Below, one piece after another: positions 17,957-26,366 of a stretch of DNA of 64,000 bases (positions within the stretch are counted from its first letter, which is position 1; each line of letters opens with the position of its first letter). Origin of the DNA: Candidatus Neomarinimicrobiota bacterium. Its GTDB lineage: Bacteria; Fidelibacterota; JAANXI01. Where the stretch lies: positions 62,001 to 126,000 of the forward strand of contig JAIPJS010000006.1 of the NCBI GenBank assembly GCA_021734025.1, read 5' to 3'. The notes under the pieces are model-generated. The model saw nothing but the letters and a program-made list of their open reading frames with translations. It searched no databases and was not told where the DNA came from. The position numbers were made by a program, and so were the translations under genes.

Positions 17957-18373
17957 CCCGATCCTCCCGACTGAAACTGTCTTTACTTTACCCATCCACA
18001 CACACATGAGTACAACCGTGAATATCTGTTCCTTCCAGTCTAGGCACTATACAGGCCCAACCAATGAAACAGCATTGCTGTATACCAATTTGTTACACAA
18101 CTATTTTATCATCTATCTGTTCAAACGTGTTTTACTAAGACAAATCTATTCTGCGTGAAATAAATATTCTAAGTGCAAACGGAAAAGTACGATACCATAT
18201 TGAATAGATTTCTTATTACCAATAAATCAAACCATTCCTCAGGTAGAAGTCAAGCAATATCTGTCACGCGGGCTGCCTGCTCGGCATTTTACGCCTGGTA
18301 CGCCAACTTCGTTCTTTGAAAAACGCAAATTCCCAAATAAACTAACATATCTGTTTCACATACAGAGGCACCT
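17957..18373. other. Divergent intergenic region upstream of the cyclohydrolase-reductase gene
   Basis: About 415 AT-rich bases between two divergent genes, expected to hold both promoters. I searched for an FMN (RFN) riboswitch, which often precedes riboflavin genes, and see none of its conserved blocks. GAGG at 18365-18368, five bases before the ATG, is the ribosome-binding site of the downstream gene. No clear hairpin or repeat was found. Confidence 0.5.
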
Positions 18374-19720
18374 ATGACACTCACGAAAGAAATTACGGTT
18401 GATCTTCCCACCAGGGAAGGTGAATTCCGGCTAAGCCTCTATTCCAATGATGTGGATAGCCGGGAACACCTGGCCCTGGTAACTGGCGATATCCATGGCC
18501 GGGAGAATGTGCTGACCCGCATCCATTCCGAGTGTCTCACCGGGGATACGCTGGGATCGCTGCGGTGCGACTGCCAGGATCAGCTCCAACTGGCAATGCA
18601 GCGACTTTCCAATGAAGGGGCTGGCGTATTGATTTATTTACGGCAAGAAGGCCGTGGCATCGGCCTCCTGAATAAGCTCAAAACCTACAACCTCCAGGAC
18701 GAAGGCTATGATACGGTCGAGGCCAACCGCGAAATCGGCCGGGGAGACGATGAACGCTCCTACGACATTGCCGGCAGCATTTTGCAGGATCTCGGCGTCC
18801 GTTCAGTCCGCCTGATGACCAATAATCCGGAAAAAATCCGCGGAATTGAAAAGGCCGGTATTCCGGTAGCCGAGCGTGTCCCGCACCAAATCGACGCGAC
18901 GGATCGAAATCGGAACTACCTGAGGGCTAAGCAGGAGCGACTGAATCATCTGCTGGAGATTTCGTCGACGCCATCAACTGCATGGAAATCGACCGGCGTA
19001 GAACGAATTCTTCACGAAATCCGGCAGATGCTTGACCAACACCTAAAAAACAGCGCTTCGGATTACCCGGCCCGGACGCTCAGCTTTGCCCAGAGCCTGG
19101 ACGGCAGTATCGCAGCGACGGCAGGCGAGCAGCTGACCATCAGCGGGCAACAATCGCTGGAACTCTCGCACGGACTCCGTGCCATGCACGATGTCATTTT
19201 AATAGGTGTGGGAACGGTCACCGCCGATAATCCGCAGTTGACCGTCCGGCTGCGCGAGGGGGAGAACCCGGTCCCGGTCATCGTGGACAGCAACCTGAGT
19301 ATTCCGCCGGACTCCCAGGTGCTGAATGACAATTCACGGACGCCAATAGTTGCGACTACGGATGAAGCGCCTACAGCATCGCTGGAAAAACTGCAAAAAT
19401 TGGGGGTACGGGTAGAACAGATGCCTGCCACAGACGATGGCACGGTCGATCTCGCAGCACTGATGCGGTTCCTCAAATCCGAGGGGTATCGGCATGTCAT
19501 GGTGGAAGGCGGCTCAGGGATCATCACCAGTTGCCTGAACCGAAGACTGGTCGACATCATGGTGCTCACCGTGGCTCCGCAACTCCTTGGCGGATTCAGG
19601 GGGATCGGCGATCTCCGGATCACCGATCCTGAAAATCCGCCACAACTCAACAACATTCATCATCGTCAACTTGGTAAGGATTTAATCGTATGGGGAAACG
19701 TCTGCTGGAATACCCGATAA
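18374..19720 (+). CDS. GTP cyclohydrolase II fused to RibD-type reductase
   Basis: Bifunctional 448-residue protein. Residues 1-200 are a complete GTP cyclohydrolase II: zinc ligands Cys54, Cys65 and Cys67 (SECLTGDTLGSLRCDC), the YLRQEGRGIGL signature at 88-98, and TNNPEKIRGIE at 149-159. This opens GTP to 2,5-diamino-6-ribosylamino-pyrimidinone 5'-phosphate. After a linker, residues 233-448 form the RibD C-terminal reductase fold (TLSFAQSLDGSIA, GVGTVTADNPQLTVR, HVMVEGGSGIITS). No deaminase domain and no RibB domain is present, unlike ordinary bacterial riboflavin enzymes. The combination would give the 2,5-diamino-6-ribitylamino product. It overlaps the following dehydrogenase gene by 31 bases. 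Co-location with a PTPS homologue and glycosyl/methyl transferases suggests a dedicated pathway rather than vitamin supply; that is inference. Confidence 0.9.
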   Translation: MTLTKEITVDLPTREGEFRLSLYSNDVDSREHLALVTGDIHGRENVLTRIHSECLTGDTLGSLRCDCQDQLQLAMQRLSNEGAGVLIYLRQEGRGIGLLNKLKTYNLQDEGYDTVEANREIGRGDDERSYDIAGSILQDLGVRSVRLMTNNPEKIRGIEKAGIPVAERVPHQIDATDRNRNYLRAKQERLNHLLEISSTPSTAWKSTGVERILHEIRQMLDQHLKNSASDYPARTLSFAQSLDGSIAATAGEQLTISGQQSLELSHGLRAMHDVILIGVGTVTADNPQLTVRLREGENPVPVIVDSNLSIPPDSQVLNDNSRTPIVATTDEAPTASLEKLQKLGVRVEQMPATDDGTVDLAALMRFLKSEGYRHVMVEGGSGIITSCLNRRLVDIMVLTVAPQLLGGFRGIGDLRITDPENPPQLNNIHHRQLGKDLIVWGNVCWNTR

Positions 19721-20739
19721 GTCGGCACAGCCTCTATTTTACCGGTGAACGTTCGGTAACAATCCGGGAGGAGACTTTGCCTGATCTTCCACCGGATCAG
19801 GTGCTCGTCACATCCATATACTCGGCCATCAGCGCCGGGACCGAGATGCTGGTCTACCGGCAAAAGGTCCCCGCGGATATGGATGTGGATTCCCAGCTGG
19901 CGGTCTTGCCAGGCCAGTTCAAATATCCGCTGAAGTACGGGTACGCCGTGGTCGGAAAAATCACAGAAACCGGCTCGGAGATTAATCCGGACCTGCAGGG
20001 AAAACTTGTGCACGCCTTTCATCCTCACGAATCCCACTTTCACGCGGATCCAGATGACCTGCTTCTGCTGCCGGAATCACTGGAGCCGGAAGAAGCCCTG
20101 TTCCTCCCGAACACCGAAACCGCCCTTAACCTGGTCATGGACGGTGCTCCCATTGCCGGCGAAACGGTCGTCGTGACCGGACAGGGCATTGTCGGACTGC
20201 TCACGACCGGCGTACTGGAACAATTTCCGATGCTGAAAATCTATACCTTGGATCATTTTCAGCTCCGCCGGAATGCCTCCCTGCAGTTCGGTGCGACCCA
20301 GTCCTTCGATACGGACAGCAATTCCATGGATACGCTGCGCGAATTACTCTTTCCGGAAGATGAAATTTCCGGCGCTGACCTCCTCTACGAGGTGTCCGGG
20401 AACCCAAAAGCACTTGATTCCCTCCTGGAGTTGGCCGGCTTCGGAAGCCGGATCGTGGTCGGCTCCTGGTACGGCACCAAGGCTGTGTCGCTGGATCTCG
20501 GCGGACGCTTTCACCGCAACCGCGTCAAAATCATCAGCAGCCAGGTCAGCACCCTCGGCACCCAATTCGCCGACCGCTGGACCAAACAGCGACGCCTCAA
20601 TCTCGCCATGCGGCAGTTAAAGCAGCTCCCGCTGCAGTCGTGTATCACTCACCGATTCGCCTTTGAGAACGCTGCTGATGCCTACCAGCTAATCGATCAG
20701 CATCCGGAGAAAACCATCCAGGTGATTTTGACTTATTAA
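19690..20739 (+). CDS. MDR-superfamily dehydrogenase (BchC-like, no structural zinc site)
   Basis: Medium-chain dehydrogenase/reductase of 349 residues. The N-terminal GroES-like domain has SAISAGTE (47-52 region), where zinc enzymes have a catalytic Cys, here Ser48. A His-rich stretch follows (HAFHPHESHFHAD, about 108-120). The Rossmann domain has GQGIVG at 164-169. The layout resembles BchC-like dehydrogenases and other zinc-poor MDR proteins acting on side-chain hydroxyls. It starts at an ATG inside the previous gene with AAGGA nine bases before it, indicating coupling, so it likely acts on the product of the cyclohydrolase-reductase, for example oxidising a ribityl hydroxyl. The substrate is not established. 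Confidence 0.8.
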   Translation: MGKRLLEYPISRHSLYFTGERSVTIREETLPDLPPDQVLVTSIYSAISAGTEMLVYRQKVPADMDVDSQLAVLPGQFKYPLKYGYAVVGKITETGSEINPDLQGKLVHAFHPHESHFHADPDDLLLLPESLEPEEALFLPNTETALNLVMDGAPIAGETVVVTGQGIVGLLTTGVLEQFPMLKIYTLDHFQLRRNASLQFGATQSFDTDSNSMDTLRELLFPEDEISGADLLYEVSGNPKALDSLLELAGFGSRIVVGSWYGTKAVSLDLGGRFHRNRVKIISSQVSTLGTQFADRWTKQRRLNLAMRQLKQLPLQSCITHRFAFENAADAYQLIDQHPEKTIQVILTY

Positions 20740-20854
20740 TTTTGTCGTCAATCTCCGAAGGAGCCTCCACTGACTAGCCCCGGGATTTATCCCGGGGATC
20801 CGGAAATCTTGTTTCCCCGTTTTTTCTTGATAAAAAACGGGGAGAAAAAATCAA

Positions 20855-20964
20855 GGAAACTCAGAACTCGCACTTCTCTAGTTTAATATGGTCTTTCATA
20901 AGACTGCTCATATATAGAGGAAAACATTTTAATTTCTATTTGGGTGCTCAGACACTGAGTTTCC
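20855..20964 (+). repeat. MITE-like element, copy A (inverted copy at 29609-29718)
   Basis: A 110-bp unit bounded by the terminal inverted repeat GGAAACTCAG ... CTGAGTTTCC. The homology to copy B extends outward on one side through a hairpin (20815-20842 here) to give about 150 bp in each copy. The interior has diverged, with blocks such as TGGTCTTTCAT and TTTCTATT conserved. No coding capacity, so mobilisation would need a transposase in trans. Confidence 0.7.
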
Positions 20965-21250
20965 GAAAAAAATATTCTTTGGAGATTTTGATAACCGAAA
21001 CTTTAAGATAGATTATTTTTGTGCAAATGGCCTCCACGTCTATTTTGTCTTCATGCCCGGCGCCCTGAGGACAAGCGGGAATCAACTGTTTGACCGGAGG
21101 GAGTTTTGATTCCCGCCCGAGGAAGCCGTTGGCATGACAGAAATAGACGTGGCAGCCTTGACCTTTTGCCCACTTTTATGTCAAGATAAAAGTGGGTGTA
21201 AAAAAAGTTAAGAAAACCCGACTGAGTTTAACTCAATCAACAAAACTGAA

Positions 21251-21400
21251 TGGAGCCCTCGGCTTTACAGCCGGGGTTCCTGCTTTGACTCCGCCATTAG
21301 GTGGAGTCTGGACGGAATCCCGCCCAGAAAACCATTCAACCCGCCACGGCGGGATGGCGGGATAAAACAACCTGTCCCCGGGCTGAAGCCCGAGGCTATT
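21251..21400 (+). repeat. GC-rich hairpin repeat, copy 1 (related copy near 39110-39221)
   Basis: Shares with 39110-39221 the ordered blocks GGAGCCC(C/T)CGGCTTTA, CCATTAGG(T/C)GGAGTCTGG, CGG(A/T)ATCCCGCCCAGAAAAC and TGGCGGGATAAAA. Internal stems include GACTCC / GGAGTC. The element is non-coding and only found between genes in this window. Confidence 0.65.
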
Positions 21401-21496
21401 CATAAGGTTCCCTGATCAAAGATATAATGGATCTAAAAAACCGTACCATAAAACCTTATATTTGAGAAAACATCAATAAATAAACAGGTACCAATC

Positions 21497-21874
21497 ATGT
21501 ACACCCTCTCAATCCAAAAATCATTCGTCGCCCAGCACTACCTCATTGGCGGGGACTTCGGTCCCGAAAACGAACTCCACTCCCATCCCTATCGCATAGA
21601 TCTCCGGCTCACAGGAAATAGACTGAACGAACACGGCTATCTCGTTGACATCGATGAAGTAAAATCGGTCCTCTCGGATACCGTCGCGATCTTTCAGGAC
21701 ACCACCCTCAACGATCTCCCGGAGTTCAGGGATCTGAACCCAAGCCTGGAGCACTTCGCCCGGATCTTCTGCGAAAAAATCGCCTCCGCCCTGGAGACGG
21801 AAACCCTCGAAGAGATTTCGGTCAGACTCTGGGAGGATGAGTCCACCTGGGCTGAATACACCCAATCGCTGTAA
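21497..21874 (+). CDS. 6-pyruvoyltetrahydropterin synthase / QueD homologue lacking catalytic Cys
   Basis: Small T-fold protein of 125 residues (COG0720 size). Zinc-binding histidines are visible at His14 (FVAQHYL) and His28/His30 (ELHSHPYRI). In QueD and PTPS the catalytic Cys lies four residues before the first His of the HxH pair; here that position is Glu24, with Glu26 also nearby. The C-terminal region (ISVRLWEDESTWAEY) supplies the pterin-anchoring Glu. PTPS-III enzymes, which make 6-hydroxymethyl-dihydropterin, also replace Cys by Glu, so a lyase-type reaction on a pterin-like substrate is plausible. In this locus the true substrate may derive from the cyclohydrolase-reductase product. 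Not part of a queuosine operon here: no QueC, QueE or QueF is seen. Confidence 0.85.
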   Translation: MYTLSIQKSFVAQHYLIGGDFGPENELHSHPYRIDLRLTGNRLNEHGYLVDIDEVKSVLSDTVAIFQDTTLNDLPEFRDLNPSLEHFARIFCEKIASALETETLEEISVRLWEDESTWAEYTQSL

Positions 21875-22028
21875 ATGTTTCCTACCATTGATCGGTTTCA
21901 GCGCCACTGACAGAGACGAACGGAATAACCGGACGGGATAGTGTGTCCTCCCCGGCATCCATAAAATCCATAAAACCAATACAAAAAATTTTCTATCTTT
22001 CGTCAGGCAATTCACCCGCATTTTCGTA

Positions 22029-23756
22029 ATGAAACAATTTAATTACATCAAAATACGAACTCGTGATCTCCTCACCACCTGGTGGGCGACGGCATTTGCG
22101 CTGAATGCTATCCTCGTCTTTCCGTCCTGGTTCCACAAACTTGCGGAAACCGGCACGGTATTCGGCTTTTGGTACACCCGCCAAATCTTCAGCCTCTTTT
22201 GGATAAGCGTCGATCTCCTGGCTATGCTCACTCTGCTCTATGCGACCAGGAACAAGAGCTGGCATCGCTGGGTTCGCCGGGCATGCATAACCGCGTATAT
22301 CCTTCTGCTGGCATTCGAGGGATACGCCTCGGTCATCCAGCAACTCTTTCAGCGTCCCCCCGTCCTGTACAACGAATTGTATCTCATCACAGACGCCCTC
22401 TATCTCGTCCTGGATAACGGTCCTGTGGCCTGGCTTATTCTGCTGATCATCACAGCACTGGTCGCGATACTTATTCTATGGATTATCCCAAAGATGTTCG
22501 GGCACCTGAGCCGCCGACTCAGGGAGACCGGTTCACCAGAACCCATCTTATGGACGCTCGGAATTCTCTGGACAGCGGTGCTGCTGGTACAAATCGACTG
22601 GGGTATCCACAAACGGGACGCTGCAGCCCAACTGGTCAGTTACCGGGCCGGTCAGTCGGTGGAGACATCTCTGGAATATTATCACACCATCCGGAAGACG
22701 GACTGGGCGGCACTGGACAGCACGTTCCAGGAGTACGCCAATCTGCAGTTATCAACCAGGCCGAACATTTACCTGATAATGCTGGAATCGTACGGAAAAA
22801 TTCTTCTGCAACACCCCAAACTCCAGGATGGATACAATCGGATCATCCGGGATTTTTCGGACACACTGGAGTCCCGCGGCTGGCATGCCGTGACCAACTA
22901 CAGCGACGCCCCGGTGGTCGGCGGTGGCTCCTGGCTGAGCAGCGCAACCATCCTCACCGGTATCCGGGTTGCCAACGAACCATTGTATCATAGTATCCTG
23001 AAATTCGACACATCGCACCTGATTCGCGTCCTGGAGGAACTCGGATACACAACAATCTCGGTGAAGCCCGCCGATCGGACCAGACCCGGTATTCCCCTGG
23101 AGAACCAGTTCGGATTTGAAATACCGGTTGCCTATAAAGATTTGCACTATACCGGAACTGCGTTCGGCTGGGGCATTGTTCCGGATCAATACAGCCTGAA
23201 TTACGCCTATCACAATTATGTCGCACCGGAGACTGGACCCACGATGCTCCATTTCACGACCCTCGCCACCCATATGCCGTGGAGCGAGCAGGCGCGCCCC
23301 CCGCTAAAAGCGGACTGGCGGTCCCTGAACAATCCGAACGATTCGACCGCCTGGAACGAAGATTTTTTCAGTCATCTCAGGATCAGGCTCCATTCGCTGA
23401 CCATGCAGCCGTTGAATACGGACTACTTCCTCAAATTACTCCGGTACGATTTTCGGGTAATCCAACGATTCATGCGGGACAAAATCGCCGGCGACGCCGT
23501 GGTCCTCATTGTTGGCGACCACCAGCCGGCAATGGTCACCCGCAAATCCGACGGGACTCAAACCATCGTTCATGTCCTGAGCAAAAATAAGCAGCTGCTT
23601 AGCACATTTACCAAAGAAGGCTTTGCGCAGGGATTCCAAAAACCCGCAGAAGATTCAGGCACTATCGCCCACCAGGACCTTTATCCCATGTTGATGGAGA
23701 GCCTGAAGGCGACTTATGGCTCCGCGGATACTTCGGAAGCGGCACGAATCCAATGA
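22029..23756 (+). CDS. LtaS-like membrane phosphotransferase/sulfatase (alkaline phosphatase superfamily)
   Basis: 575 residues: five predicted membrane helices in the first 190 residues, then a large extracytoplasmic domain. The catalytic domain begins NIYLIMLESYG (Glu253), with VVGGGSWLSSATILTG (Ser301 as the likely nucleophile), THMPW (His415) and IVGDHQP (Asp497, His498). This order and spacing parallel the Mn site and nucleophile of lipoteichoic acid synthase (E255, T300, H416, D475, H476), with Ser replacing Thr. It would move a phospho-alcohol or hydrolyse a phosphate/sulfate ester at the outer face of the inner membrane. Its TGA overlaps the next gene by four bases (ATGA), tying it to the glycosyltransferase. 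Sulfatase activity is less likely because the CxPxR formylglycine motif is absent. Confidence 0.83.
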   Translation: MKQFNYIKIRTRDLLTTWWATAFALNAILVFPSWFHKLAETGTVFGFWYTRQIFSLFWISVDLLAMLTLLYATRNKSWHRWVRRACITAYILLLAFEGYASVIQQLFQRPPVLYNELYLITDALYLVLDNGPVAWLILLIITALVAILILWIIPKMFGHLSRRLRETGSPEPILWTLGILWTAVLLVQIDWGIHKRDAAAQLVSYRAGQSVETSLEYYHTIRKTDWAALDSTFQEYANLQLSTRPNIYLIMLESYGKILLQHPKLQDGYNRIIRDFSDTLESRGWHAVTNYSDAPVVGGGSWLSSATILTGIRVANEPLYHSILKFDTSHLIRVLEELGYTTISVKPADRTRPGIPLENQFGFEIPVAYKDLHYTGTAFGWGIVPDQYSLNYAYHNYVAPETGPTMLHFTTLATHMPWSEQARPPLKADWRSLNNPNDSTAWNEDFFSHLRIRLHSLTMQPLNTDYFLKLLRYDFRVIQRFMRDKIAGDAVVLIVGDHQPAMVTRKSDGTQTIVHVLSKNKQLLSTFTKEGFAQGFQKPAEDSGTIAHQDLYPMLMESLKATYGSADTSEAARIQ

Positions 23757-24838
23757 AAATCGGACTTATCATCTACGGCGATCTGGAGACTCTGACCGGC
23801 GGCTACCTCTACGACCGGAAAGTTGTGGAACATCTCAGAGAGGCCGGACACGAGGTATCCGTCATTTCATTAAACCGCCAGGGGTACCTGCGAAACGTAC
23901 CGGAGAATCTCTCGACAAAAATTATGGATGAAATAGAAACTCACCAGCCGGATCTGTTACTCATCGACGAACTGGTACATCCGTCCCTTTTTTTACGGAT
24001 GCGAAATATTAAAACACATTTCTCCGTCCCGGTAATCGCCATCGTTCACCTGCTGGCAGCCGAAGCAAAATCGAATCCCGTTACCAGCTGGTTCTCCAAA
24101 CGGGCCGAGCGGAAGTTCCTGCATAATGTGGACGGGTACGTTGCCATCAGCCAGCAGACGGTTGCGCAGGTCGTAACGCTGCTTGGATTACCCAAACCAC
24201 ACGTGGTTGCCTACCCGGCCGGGGATCGGTTTGGCGGGGAAATGACTGAGGAAGGAATTCGCGCAAATCCCGACCGGGATGGCCCGCTCCGGATTTTAGT
24301 ACTGGGTAACCTTACACCGAGGAAAAATGCGCTGGCCGTGCTCCGGGCCTGCCAGGATTTCACCGCTCAGGAAGTCAATATTACCCTGGTCGGCGACCCG
24401 GAATATAAACCGGATTATACCGGGAAAATCCAGCGATTTGTCCGGAAGAATAGTATGGAGTCGATTGTCCAAATAGCCGGAAAGATTGAATCCCCGGCAG
24501 AGATTGCGCAATTTTTCAAGCGCTCGGATCTGCTCGTCCTCCCCTCCTTTGCGGAAGGGTTTCCGTTGGTCCATGTGGAAGCGGCCGGATTCGGCATTCC
24601 CAGTATTGCCACCGCCCAAAGCGCCGCGAACGAATTTATCACTCACGGCGAAAACGGGTACATCGTCTCCCCCGGTGATCTCACAAAATCACGGGGCCTC
24701 ATCCGCGAACTGGTAAAAGACAGAGACAAACTTGCCACAATGAGTGTCAATGCCTTCCGGGCATACCTGAAACACCCCACCTGGGAGGAAACCGGCCACA
24801 AAGTCCGGGAATTTCTTGAAGGATTTGCCTATGAATGA
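23753..24838 (+). CDS. Family 4 glycosyltransferase (pterin-like cluster)
   Basis: 361-residue GT-B enzyme. It begins MKIGLIIYGDLETLTGGYLYD, the glycine-rich acceptor-domain loop. The donor domain has VLGNLTPRKN near residue 183 and a full EX7E element in EGFPLVHVEAAG (about 264-275). There is no membrane helix, so it probably acts at the cytoplasmic face. It is translationally coupled to the LtaS-like gene (ATGA overlap) and overlaps the methyltransferase gene by 8 bases, so all three products are expected in step. The acceptor may be the small molecule made by the upstream enzymes or a lipid; sequence does not decide. Confidence 0.87.
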   Translation: MKIGLIIYGDLETLTGGYLYDRKVVEHLREAGHEVSVISLNRQGYLRNVPENLSTKIMDEIETHQPDLLLIDELVHPSLFLRMRNIKTHFSVPVIAIVHLLAAEAKSNPVTSWFSKRAERKFLHNVDGYVAISQQTVAQVVTLLGLPKPHVVAYPAGDRFGGEMTEEGIRANPDRDGPLRILVLGNLTPRKNALAVLRACQDFTAQEVNITLVGDPEYKPDYTGKIQRFVRKNSMESIVQIAGKIESPAEIAQFFKRSDLLVLPSFAEGFPLVHVEAAGFGIPSIATAQSAANEFITHGENGYIVSPGDLTKSRGLIRELVKDRDKLATMSVNAFRAYLKHPTWEETGHKVREFLEGFAYE

Positions 24839-25754
24839 ATACACTTACCAAGACTATCTTGCTGTGAAAAAATCCGTGGACGACCGGGCACTGAACCGCA
24901 GAGTGTTCGAGACATTTCGAACTCATCTCTGCAAAATACAGGAACAAGGAACCGCACGGCTAATCGAAATCGGCTCAGGCGCCGGCGCCATGGTAGAGCG
25001 ACTTTTCGACCGGGATGTGCTCCATCGGTACGATTATACCGCCATGGATCTGAATCAGGACAATACTTCGGCTGCTATCTCCGGCATACAGCACTATTGT
25101 GAGAAACACGGCATCGAATATGCCGTATCCGATGGTCAAATTTTTAAACTCCTGGAGGACGAGAAGCGTGGTCACATCCGGTTCGTAACCGCCGATGCGC
25201 TGGAGTGGCTTCAGGAGGAGGAACACATCGCCGGATTCGACGGCATCCTGGCCCACGCTGTCCTGGATCTGTTTCACCTGGAGACCGCCGTCCCAATCCT
25301 GCTCCAGGCCCTGAAACCCGGAGGATTCTACTATTTTACACTGAACTATGGCGGCGTTACGCAGGTTTCGCCATCAGAAAATCCCCGGTTGAACAAAAAA
25401 ATCCTGGACACCTATCACAAATCCATGAACAGTGAAACCACCAACGGGAAACCGCGGTCAGGAAGCAAGGCGGCGGCTAAACTTGAAGCAATACTGTCGG
25501 ATAAAACAACCCTCATTGCATCCGGCGATTCCCCCTGGCGGGTAGAACCGGTCAACGGCGGATATCCGGACGATGAACACCGATTCATCGAATATCTTCT
25601 CCGAACCATGGAAAATGCGCTCAAAAGCGTCCCGGAAATCGGAGAAAAAGAATTAACCGATTGGCTTGCAGAACGCCGGGAACATCTGTCGACTGGCCGA
25701 TTACAGTTTACCGCTCTAAATAAGGATTTCTTTGGAGTATATGAAACTTCCTAA
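24831..25754 (+). CDS. Class I SAM-dependent methyltransferase
   Basis: 307-residue Rossmann methyltransferase. SAM motif I is LIEIGSGAGAMVERL at about residues 45-59, with acidic residues at the end of strand 2 (YTAMDLNQDN). FDGILAHAVLDLFH and LQALKPGGFYYFTLN are the usual motif IV/V blocks. I start at the ATG at 24831, seven bases after AAGGA; a TTG 15 bases earlier is the alternative. The C-terminal 100 residues are an additional helical region without recognised family. It overlaps the glycosyltransferase gene by 8 bases and meets the convergent ICMT-like gene with a 4-base tail-to-tail overlap. A role in methylating the cluster's metabolite or its glycoside is inference. Confidence 0.84.
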   Translation: MNEYTYQDYLAVKKSVDDRALNRRVFETFRTHLCKIQEQGTARLIEIGSGAGAMVERLFDRDVLHRYDYTAMDLNQDNTSAAISGIQHYCEKHGIEYAVSDGQIFKLLEDEKRGHIRFVTADALEWLQEEEHIAGFDGILAHAVLDLFHLETAVPILLQALKPGGFYYFTLNYGGVTQVSPSENPRLNKKILDTYHKSMNSETTNGKPRSGSKAAAKLEAILSDKTTLIASGDSPWRVEPVNGGYPDDEHRFIEYLLRTMENALKSVPEIGEKELTDWLAERREHLSTGRLQFTALNKDFFGVYETS

Positions 25755-26359
25755 AGATACCGCCTCGTGTTGCCCGCATAACGCCGGTATGTATCACCCA
25801 ATCGTTCCCGGAGTATCGCTTCTTCCAGCACCACGTGATAATGACTGTTCATCAGATAAATGACTGTCCCACCGAGTAAAACCCATGTAGGGTACACCAG
25901 GAAAAATCCGACCATTATGATATCCAGCCCCAGGGTGATGGGATTCCGGCTGAAGCCATATATGCCCGAAGTGAATAACGGCATCTCATTTTTACTCCGG
26001 AATTTCGAAATTTGAATCACTGCAGTCAGCGTCAACAGGCTGCCAAGAACTAACAAAACCACACCAATCAGAGCAGGGGACAATTCCACGAGAACTGTTA
26101 TCGGGAGCAAATATATCAGTACATCCGGATACAATTGTATCACAAACGGTATCAAAAACGTGATTACAGAGATAACCGTGCCGAGTATGAGCACGCCACG
26201 GGTGAACGGTTTAATCCCCAGAGCATCCCGTTCGGTTACCTCAGAACGACCTGACAAAAGCCGGTAGGTTGACACTTCACTGGGGAGCGGGAGAAAGATC
26301 AGTTCCACCACCTGGAGTGCGTAGACACCCCAGATGATGATATTCACGTAATCAGGCAT
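25751..26359 (-). CDS. ICMT/phospholipid methyltransferase-like membrane protein
   Basis: 202-residue protein with four or five hydrophobic segments. The C-terminal SAM site is typical of the isoprenylcysteine carboxyl methyltransferase / phospholipid methyltransferase fold: GIYGFSRNPITLGLDI (about 130-145), then LEEAILRERLGDTYRRYAGNTRRY, with the conserved Glu and RY pair. Such enzymes methylate lipids or prenylated groups in the membrane. The gene lies seven bases after the CDP-alcohol phosphotransferase gene on the minus strand and overlaps the end of the convergent methyltransferase gene. With the two methyltransferases placed end to end, the locus may methylate both a soluble and a membrane-bound intermediate. 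Confidence 0.82.
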   Translation of the reverse strand: MPDYVNIIIWGVYALQVVELIFLPLPSEVSTYRLLSGRSEVTERDALGIKPFTRGVLILGTVISVITFLIPFVIQLYPDVLIYLLPITVLVELSPALIGVVLLVLGSLLTLTAVIQISKFRSKNEMPLFTSGIYGFSRNPITLGLDIIMVGFFLVYPTWVLLGGTVIYLMNSHYHVVLEEAILRERLGDTYRRYAGNTRRYL

Positions 26360-26366
26360 AACAGGA

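Larger units (their letters stand above)
20740..21496. repeat. Composite repeat-filled intergenic region
   Basis: Over 750 bases without a gene between the dehydrogenase and the PTPS homologue, built from several palindromic elements in series. In order they are: a perfect hairpin 20778-20797 (CCCCGGGAT / ATCCCGGGG); a hairpin 20815-20842 (CCCCGTTTTTT / AAAAAACGGGG); a MITE-like element 20855-20964; imperfect inverted arms 21029-21057 and 21131-21157 enclosing a perfect 11-bp stem at 21075-21116 (GCGGGAATCAA / TTGATTCCCGC); a hairpin 21169-21196 (CCCACTTTTAT / ATAAAAGTGGG); and a Pro-Gly-codon-like GC-rich repeat 21251-21400. Several recur elsewhere in the window. Any promoter for the PTPS gene must lie within the last 100 bases. 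Confidence 0.75.

Noticed and set aside
17957-18373. FMN riboswitch upstream of the cyclohydrolase-reductase gene
   Set aside because: The conserved RFN blocks are absent; only an AT-rich leader with a ribosome-binding site is seen.
21497-21874. Queuosine (QueD) assignment
   Set aside because: The catalytic Cys is missing and no QueC, QueE or QueF gene is nearby.
22029-23756. Type I sulfatase
   Set aside because: There is no CxPxR or SxPxR formylglycine motif; the Glu/Ser/Asp-His layout fits LtaS-like phosphotransferases better.
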